This document shows positions 15,211 to 19,242 of a DNA stretch of 19,242 nt, piece by piece. The notes under the pieces were generated by a model. It was not told the DNA's origin. It did no database searches and saw only the letters and a list, made by a program, of their open reading frames with translations. Numbering within the stretch: position 1 is the stretch's first letter; the number at the start of each line of letters is the position of its first letter. Source of the stretch: an uncultured Candidatus Melainabacteria bacterium (GTDB lineage Bacteria; Cyanobacteriota; Vampirovibrionia; Gastranaerophilales; Gastranaerophilaceae); assembly GCA_934754735.1 (NCBI GenBank), contig CAKVJE010000025.1, forward strand, positions 1 through 19,242, given 5' to 3'. The position numbers were made by a program, and so were the translations under genes.

Positions 15211-15248
15211 TAGTAATTTCGTAACAGTATTATATTACAAAATAACTA
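15211..15248 (-). promoter_or_regulatory. -10 inside a 16-6-16 inverted repeat
   Basis: TATAAT at 15234-15229 (minus strand) is the best -10 for the exported-protein gene; the -35 is poor. The arms 15211-15226 and 15233-15248 match at 13 of 16 positions around it, so a dimeric regulator could cover this promoter. No regulator is known. Confidence 0.4.
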
Positions 15249-15271
15249 AAAGGTGCATTTATTTTGTTACA

Positions 15272-15706
15272 TTATTTTACGTTAATTTCGTTGGTAATGT
15301 CTTTTCCTCCATACAAAACAACACTCTTTGCAAACACGTAATCATATTTGTCATTCTGCGCTTTTTTAGTAATTTCTGCTTGAATATTTTTTTCTATATT
15401 ACTAAGCTTTGTATTATAATCTTTTTCCAAAGCTTGTTTTTTCGCATTAAATTCTTTTGTATATTTTTCTTCTAATTGTAAAATCTTGGCGCTATCAGTT
15501 TCATTTGCAATTGCACCGCGCGCATTTACGATAATTTTATTAAGCTCGTCCATTTTTTTAGAATGCTCTTGCTTAAGCTGTTTAACCTGCGAAGAATTAC
15601 TTACAAGCTTTTGTAAGTCGACAACTGCTACAGAATTTTCTGCTGCAAAAATATAATTTTGAAGCGCAAACATAGCTACCATTAGAAATAAAACTTGTTT
15701 TTTCAT
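15272..15706 (-). CDS. OmpH/Skp-like periplasmic chaperone
   Basis: 144 aa from the ATG at 15706, which has GGAGAG at ideal spacing; an upstream ATG at 15754 adds 16 residues with no ribosome-binding site. Signal peptide MKKQVLFLMVAMFALQNYIFA. The mature start AENSVAVVDLQKLVSNSSQV is the OmpH family opening (VAVVDxQKL). It is followed by a charged coiled-coil hairpin (about 50-118) and a short C-terminal strand region (YVFAKSVVLYGGKDITNEI), as in Skp, which holds unfolded outer-membrane proteins as a trimer. Presence of the chaperone supports a two-membrane envelope. It is preceded by its own promoter and by the ADH terminator. Confidence 0.88.
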   Translation of the reverse strand: MKKQVLFLMVAMFALQNYIFAAENSVAVVDLQKLVSNSSQVKQLKQEHSKKMDELNKIIVNARGAIANETDSAKILQLEEKYTKEFNAKKQALEKDYNTKLSNIEKNIQAEITKKAQNDKYDYVFAKSVVLYGGKDITNEINVK

Positions 15707-15725
15707 ATCACTCTCCTTTTTTATA

Positions 15726-15761
15726 TTTATAAAAAATTTGGATAAATATGTCATTATCCAA
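15726..15761 (-). promoter_or_regulatory. Promoter of the OmpH-like gene with an inverted repeat over the -35
   Basis: On the minus strand, ATGACA at 15754-15749, a 17-nt spacer, then TATAAA at 15731-15726. The perfect 8-bp inverted repeat TTGGATAA/TTATCCAA (15738-15745 with 15754-15761) brackets the -35. It could be an operator; a hairpin followed by six T is the alternative reading. Confidence 0.5.
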
Positions 15762-15804
15762 TTGAGTAAAATGAATTAACTAAATTTAAGACTGCTAATT
15801 TCAT

Positions 15805-15842
15805 CTTAAAAAAACGGACTGTGCAAATTACACAGTCCGTTT
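15805..15842 (-). terminator. Intrinsic terminator of the alcohol dehydrogenase gene
   Basis: The stem 15812-15823 with 15831-15842 (core CGGACTGTG/CACAGTCCG) is perfect over 12 bp with a 7-nt loop. It is followed on the minus strand by seven T. Confidence 0.9.
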
Positions 15843-15860
15843 CTTTTCATAAACGAATTA

Positions 15861-17048
15861 TTACAAAGAATTTCTATAAATTTCTTCTACGGCTTCTTTT
15901 GTTGCTTTTGTTGGTGCGATTGCAAGAAGTCCATCAAGAGATGGAGTTGTAAACGCTAAATTTACAAGATTTGGAACATCCGCATCTGTAAATCCTTCAT
16001 CTTTCAATTTGTTAGGAACGCCAACTGATTTTAACCATTCATAAACACCTTTAGAAGCTTCGTCAGCTGTTTCAACTTTACCAACTACCGGCTCTAAAAT
16101 GTATTTTAAAGTTTCAGCCTTTGCTGTAAATATGTTTTTAACAACGGCAGGAAGAAGCATTGCTAAGCCTAAACCGTGTGACAAATCATGTTTAACAGCA
16201 CTCAACGGATGTTCTAAAGCGTGAGTATAGTGCAATAAACCATTATCAAAACATACACCGCCCATCATAGCTGCGTAAGCCAAGAAATATCTTGCTTCTA
16301 AATCTTCTGGATTTTCAATAGCTTTTGGCAAATACTTAGAAACAAGAGTTACAACTTCTCTTGCTAAAGTGATTGCATAAGGAGATGCAACAGTTGATGT
16401 CGCAGCTTCAATTACGTGGTTAACAGCGTCAATTGAAACAAATCTTGTTTGTTTTGGTGATAATTTAACCATTAAAGCAGGATCATCAATTGCGTAAGTC
16501 GGATAAATGCAATCATACGCAATTGCAGGTTTGTAGTCTTTTTCAGGAATTGTAACAACTGCAAATCTGTTTGTTTCAGTACCTGTTCCGTGTGTTAAAT
16601 TTATTGCAACAATCGGAGCTGCAACTTCCGGAGTGAAAGTAAATTCATAAATATCATTTGCAGTTTTATCAGGATATTTTAACAAGATTGCAACAGATTT
16701 ACCGGCATCAGTTGGAGAACCGCCACCAATTGCAATAACTGCTTTTGCGCCAAAATCTTTTGCAATTTTTGCAGCTTCGTTTACTGCTGTAGAAGTTGGG
16801 TTTGGAGTAACTCCATCATAGTTTATATAAGCAATACCGTTATCTTGTAATGCTTTTTCAACAACAGCCCATGCGCCTGTTGCTTTATAAGCGTTTTTAC
16901 CGCTCATTACAATAACTTTATCTAAGCCTTTAGATTTGAAATCTTTTGCGATATCGTTAATTTTGTTAATTGCACCGCATCCAAAAAATACAGAAGTTCT
17001 TGTTCTGATTTCACGAACTTCATGAATATCAATATCTTTTTGCCACAT
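15861..17048 (-). CDS. Iron-containing alcohol dehydrogenase
   Basis: A group III metal-dependent alcohol dehydrogenase of 395 aa that interconverts aldehydes and alcohols with NAD(P)H. The cofactor loop is GGGSPTDAGK at 108-117. By alignment to the family pattern the iron ligands are D207 and H211 (DAVNHVIEAA), H276 and H291 (THALEHPLSA to SHGLGLAMLLP), all present. The segment between the last two ligands is one residue longer than in the FucO type. GGAG precedes the ATG. It has its own promoter and terminator. In a fermentative cell it would regenerate NAD(P)+ by making ethanol or another alcohol; the substrate is not readable from sequence. Confidence 0.95.
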   Translation of the reverse strand: MWQKDIDIHEVREIRTRTSVFFGCGAINKINDIAKDFKSKGLDKVIVMSGKNAYKATGAWAVVEKALQDNGIAYINYDGVTPNPTSTAVNEAAKIAKDFGAKAVIAIGGGSPTDAGKSVAILLKYPDKTANDIYEFTFTPEVAAPIVAINLTHGTGTETNRFAVVTIPEKDYKPAIAYDCIYPTYAIDDPALMVKLSPKQTRFVSIDAVNHVIEAATSTVASPYAITLAREVVTLVSKYLPKAIENPEDLEARYFLAYAAMMGGVCFDNGLLHYTHALEHPLSAVKHDLSHGLGLAMLLPAVVKNIFTAKAETLKYILEPVVGKVETADEASKGVYEWLKSVGVPNKLKDEGFTDADVPNLVNLAFTTPSLDGLLAIAPTKATKEAVEEIYRNSL

Positions 17049-17079
17049 AAAAATTCTCCTTTCTTAACACTACAAGATA

Positions 17080-17107
17080 ATTATAGCCCAATAAACCAAA
17101 ATGTAAA
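17080..17107 (-). promoter_or_regulatory. Promoter of the alcohol dehydrogenase gene
   Basis: TTTACA (17107-17102), a 16-nt spacer, then TATAAT (17085-17080) on the minus strand. Only one base differs from both consensus boxes combined. The leader is about 24 nt and includes AAAGGAG. Confidence 0.7.
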
Positions 17108-17185
17108 GTTTTATTAAGTTTCGTTACAAAAAAGCTCAAAATGTAGCGATATTGTAAATTTTAGCAAAAAGCATGGTCTTACCCC

Positions 17186-17213
17186 TTGCAAAATTTAACA
17201 CAAAGTGTATAAT
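17186..17213 (+). promoter_or_regulatory. Promoter of the HU gene
   Basis: TTGCAA at 17186-17191, a 16-nt spacer and TATAAT at 17208-17213, giving a leader of about 63 nt. The leader is purine-rich near its end (TAAGAGAGTAAGAG) and shows no stable fold by eye. Confidence 0.65.
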
Positions 17214-17283
17214 AGGATGTATGAAATACGTAGAATCTAGTGTTCAAGCGTATAAGAGAGTAAGAGTGTATAGGAGATTTATC

Positions 17284-17556
17284 ATGAACAAAGAAGAATT
17301 GGTAAAAGAAATTTCAAAGAAGACTAAACTTTCTCAAAAAGTTTCTTCAGATGTACTTTCTGCTACATTAGAAATCATTCAAAAAACAGTTGCTAAAGGT
17401 AAAAAAGTTACTTTAGTTGGTTTTGGTACTTGGGAAGCTCGTAAGAGAGCTGCTAGAGTTGGTAGAAACCCTCAAACTGGTAAAGAATTAAAAATCGCTG
17501 CTAAGACTGTTCCAGCATTCTCAGCAGGTAAAAGCTTTAAAGAACTTGTAAAATAG
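17284..17556 (+). CDS. hup: HU-family nucleoid DNA-binding protein
   Basis: A 90-aa histone-like protein that bends and compacts DNA as a dimer. It starts MNKEELVKEISKKTKLSQK, has the signature VTLVGFGTWEARKRAARVGRNP-like arm (given here in part) with GRNPQTGKE, and ends VPAFSAGKSFKELVK, all as in HU. The ATG at 17284 has AGGAG 7 nt upstream. The frame is open back to 17173, but that part is the untranslated leader. Strong promoter, strong ribosome-binding site and strong terminator indicate high expression. Codon use is visibly cleaner than in its neighbours (GGT, GTT, CGT/AGA, AAA). Confidence 0.97.
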   Translation: MNKEELVKEISKKTKLSQKVSSDVLSATLEIIQKTVAKGKKVTLVGFGTWEARKRAARVGRNPQTGKELKIAAKTVPAFSAGKSFKELVK

Positions 17557-17574
17557 TTTTTTAGTTTAAGATTT

Positions 17575-17612
17575 ATATTCCGCACAAACGAGTTTGTGCG
17601 GAATATTTTTTT
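17575..17612 (+). terminator. Intrinsic terminator of the HU gene
   Basis: A perfect 14-bp stem (17575-17588 with 17593-17606, core CCGCACAAA/TTTGTGCGG) with loop CGAG, followed by six T. Confidence 0.95.
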
Positions 17613-17632
17613 ACTCAAGTTTAATACTACAT

Positions 17633-17668
17633 AAAAAATAAGCCAGAATAATTTCTGGCTTATTTTTT
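17633..17668 (-). terminator. Intrinsic terminator of accC
   Basis: A perfect 16-bp stem (17633-17648 with 17653-17668, core AGCCAGAA/TTCTGGCT) with a 4-nt loop and a T-run on the minus strand. Its first arm overlaps the accC stop codon by 2 nt. It may also terminate weakly on the plus strand. Confidence 0.88.
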
Positions 17669-19028
17669 ATTTACTTTCTTTTTTATCTTTTCTTTTATAA
17701 AAATCTTCTATGAATCCGGTATTAAAGTTTCCACTTATAAACACTTCATCTTCAACGATTTCTTGGTGGAAAGGTATTGTTGTTTTAATACCGGTAACAA
17801 CATATTCTTTCAAAGCTTGATACATTCTACGTCTTGCTTCGTTCCTGTTTTGTCCCCAGCAAATCAATTTACCAATCATTGAGTCATAATATGGTGGAAT
17901 TGAATATCCGGGATAAACATGAGAATCAACTCTTATACCGAAACCACCAGGGGCAAAATAGCCGTCAATTTTTCCTGGACAAGGCATAAAATCGTGTTCA
18001 GGATCTTCTGCGTTAATACGGCACTCAATAGCATGACCTCTCAAAAGAACATCATCTTGAGTATAGCCTAATTTTTTACCTGATGCTACAAGGATTTGTT
18101 CTCTTACGATATCTACTTGTGAAATCATTTCAGTTACACAGTGTTCAACTTGTACACGTGTATTCATTTCCATAAAGTACCATTTGCCGTCGTGGTCAAG
18201 CAAGAATTCACAAGTACCTGCGCCTTCATAACCGATAGCTTTCGCTGCACGAACAGCAGCTGAACCCATTTCTTTTCTTGTTTCTTCATCAATTGCTGGA
18301 GAAGGAGCTTCTTCTAACAATTTTTGGTGTCTTCTTTGAATAGAACAATCTCTTTCACCTAAGTGAATAACATTGCCGAAAGAGTCACCTAAGATTTGAA
18401 CTTCAATGTGTCTTGGGTTTTCAAGGAATTTTTCAGCATAAATTCCAGGATTACCAAAGAATTTTTCAGCTTCCATTTGGCAAAGATTCATGTTTGATTC
18501 TAATTCATCGTCATTTCTAACGATTCTCATACCTTTACCGCCGCCGCCTGCAGTAGCTTTTAGAATAATAGGATAACCTGCTTTGTGAGCAAATTCTCTA
18601 GCTTGCTCTACAGATTCCAATAACCCCGTACCGGGAGTTACCGGAACGTTATTTTCTATCATTGTCTTACGAGCAGTTGCTTTATCGCCCATTTTACGCA
18701 TGGATTCCGCAGAAGGTCCGATAAATTTGATACCATGTTCGGTACAAATATCAACAAAATCTGCTCTTTCTGACATAAAACCATATCCTGGGTGAATAGC
18801 ATCACAGCCTGTCATCAATGCTGTTGAAATAATAGCTGGAATGCTTAAATAGCTTTGTGCACTTGGTGCAGGCCCGATACAATATGCATCTGTTGCCAAT
18901 CTAACGTGTAATGACTTTGCGTCTGCTTGAGAATATACTGCAACCGTCGGAATGCCTAATTCTCTACACGCTCTAATTACTCTAACTGCGATTTCGCCTC
19001 TATTTGCTATTAATACTCGTTTAAACAT
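17667..19028 (-). CDS. accC: Biotin carboxylase subunit of acetyl-CoA carboxylase
   Basis: Uses ATP and bicarbonate to carboxylate the biotin carried by AccB, the first committed step of fatty acid synthesis. 453 aa, the usual length. It starts [20 protein letters not shown] as the family does. The ATP-grasp glycine loop GGGGKGMRI is at 161-169, [10 protein letters not shown] at 206-215, [12 protein letters not shown] at 225-236, [10 protein letters not shown] at 287-296 and [14 protein letters not shown] at about 329-342. All key residues are intact. GAGGAAGGG precedes the ATG. It follows accB after a 103-nt gap with repeats, so the two are probably one transcript. The last residues, KRKDKKESK, are a loose tail. 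Confidence 0.97.
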   Translation of the reverse strand: MFKRVLIANRGEIAVRVIRACRELGIPTVAVYSQADAKSLHVRLATDAYCIGPAPSAQSYLSIPAIISTALMTGCDAIHPGYGFMSERADFVDICTEHGIKFIGPSAESMRKMGDKATARKTMIENNVPVTPGTGLLESVEQAREFAHKAGYPIILKATAGGGGKGMRIVRNDDELESNMNLCQMEAEKFFGNPGIYAEKFLENPRHIEVQILGDSFGNVIHLGERDCSIQRRHQKLLEEAPSPAIDEETRKEMGSAAVRAAKAIGYEGAGTCEFLLDHDGKWYFMEMNTRVQVEHCVTEMISQVDIVREQILVASGKKLGYTQDDVLLRGHAIECRINAEDPEHDFMPCPGKIDGYFAPGGFGIRVDSHVYPGYSIPPYYDSMIGKLICWGQNRNEARRRMYQALKEYVVTGIKTTIPFHQEIVEDEVFISGNFNTGFIEDFYKRKDKKESK

Positions 19029-19042
19029 AACCCTTCCTCTAC

Positions 19043-19130
19043 GTCGTTAAGGCATTAAGTCTTTAAGGCGTTAGGTTCATTTTATTATAATGAACTTAAA
19101 GTCTTAAAGACTTTAAGACCTAAAGACTTT
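19043..19130 (-). repeat. Degenerate 8-nt repeat array forming a long hairpin
   Basis: Between accB and accC the minus strand reads as octamers: AAAGTCTT, TAGGTCTT, AAAGTCTT, TAAGACTT, TAAGTTCA, then a 16-nt centre, then CTAACGCC, TTAAAGAC, TTAATGCC, TTAACGAC. The two sides are imperfect complements (19051-19081 with 19089-19119), with a perfect 7-bp top stem GTTCATT/AATGAAC and a TTATTAT loop (plus strand). GTCTTAAAGACTTTAAGAC (19101-19119) is itself palindromic. No T-run follows, so it is not a plain terminator. Confidence 0.8.
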
Positions 19131-19131
19131 C

Positions 19132-19242
19132 CTATTCTACGTACATCAAAACTTGACCAAATTCGATTGGGTCGCCGTTTTTAACGCAGATTTGAACTAC
19201 TTTACCAGCTTGTTCAGCTTTGATTTCGTTCATTAATTTCAT
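19132..19242 (-). CDS. accB: Biotin carboxyl carrier protein AccB, C-terminal end (5'-truncated by window edge)
   Basis: The last 36 codons plus TAG, translated by hand: MKLMNEIKAEQAGKVVQICV, then KNGDPIEFGQVLMYVE. MKLMNEI is the biotinylation motif: the lysine after the first visible Met is the biotin carrier, and the usual preceding Glu-Ala lies outside the window. The rest is the second half of the biotinyl (lipoyl-like) beta-barrel, ending at the normal place. The first visible ATG is therefore internal and not the start. It is upstream of accC in the same direction, the standard accBC order. Confidence 0.95.
   Translation of the reverse strand: MKLMNEIKAEQAGKVVQICVKNGDPIEFGQVLMYVE

Noticed and set aside
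17173-17283. N-terminal extension of HU
   Set aside because: The extension overlaps the promoter and leader. The ATG at 17284 gives the canonical HU start and has AGGAG.
19043-19130. A CRISPR array
   Set aside because: Units are 8 nt, degenerate and contiguous without spacers, and they face each other as a hairpin. No cas genes are present.
1-19242. Mobile element, prophage or toxin-antitoxin island
   Set aside because: No transposase, integrase, direct-repeat ends or toxin-like gene is seen; the single XRE regulator has no toxin partner.

Overview
This is an AT-rich bacterial chromosomal window with about 18 protein genes, one tRNA and one probable small RNA. Most genes lie on the minus strand. 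It looks like ordinary chromosome: I see no insertion sequence, integrase, phage gene or CRISPR array. A secretin and an OmpH/Skp-like chaperone indicate two membranes. RNase Y followed by a YmdB-type phosphodiesterase, an iron-dependent alcohol dehydrogenase, a type IV pilus/type II secretion cluster and many short exported proteins of unknown function fit a fermentative, non-photosynthetic relative of Cyanobacteria (Vampirovibrionia/Gastranaerophilales). That assignment is inference from gene content and feel, not from a marker-gene comparison.

Layout. 1-3027 (minus): rny, ymdB, then a PHP-domain phosphoesterase cut off by the window edge. This is an RNA and nucleotide turnover group, with a hairpin terminator between rny and ymdB. 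3250-4056 (minus): a small Pro/Gly/Tyr-rich exported protein and an XRE-family repressor whose promoter overlaps a perfect palindrome. 4132-4352 (plus): a near-consensus promoter, a non-coding stretch of about 185 nt with nested stems, and a strong intrinsic terminator, together an apparent free-standing small RNA gene divergent from the XRE gene. 4398-5798 (minus): leucyl aminopeptidase. 5918-6816 (plus): rnpA, overlapping an unknown gene by 4 nt.

6820-13760 (minus): one tight operon read as GspC/PilP-like inner-membrane protein, secretin, PilB/GspE ATPase, PilC/GspF platform protein, a 93-aa protein and a short-chain dehydrogenase. The first four give the outer-membrane channel, its inner-membrane connector, the motor and the platform of a type IV filament machine. 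No pilM, pilN, pilO or pilin gene is in view. 13989-14576 (plus): an exported protein of unknown function.

14671-17048 (minus): tRNA-Gln(CUG) directly behind a small exported protein, an OmpH/Skp-like chaperone and an iron-containing alcohol dehydrogenase, each of the last three with its own promoter. 17284-17556 (plus): HU DNA-binding protein. 17667-19242 (minus): accB (C-terminus only) and accC of acetyl-CoA carboxylase, separated by a striking array of degenerate 8-nt repeats folded into a long imperfect hairpin.

The best candidates for something undescribed are the XRE/small-RNA pair at 4058-4352 and the octamer-repeat hairpin between accB and accC.
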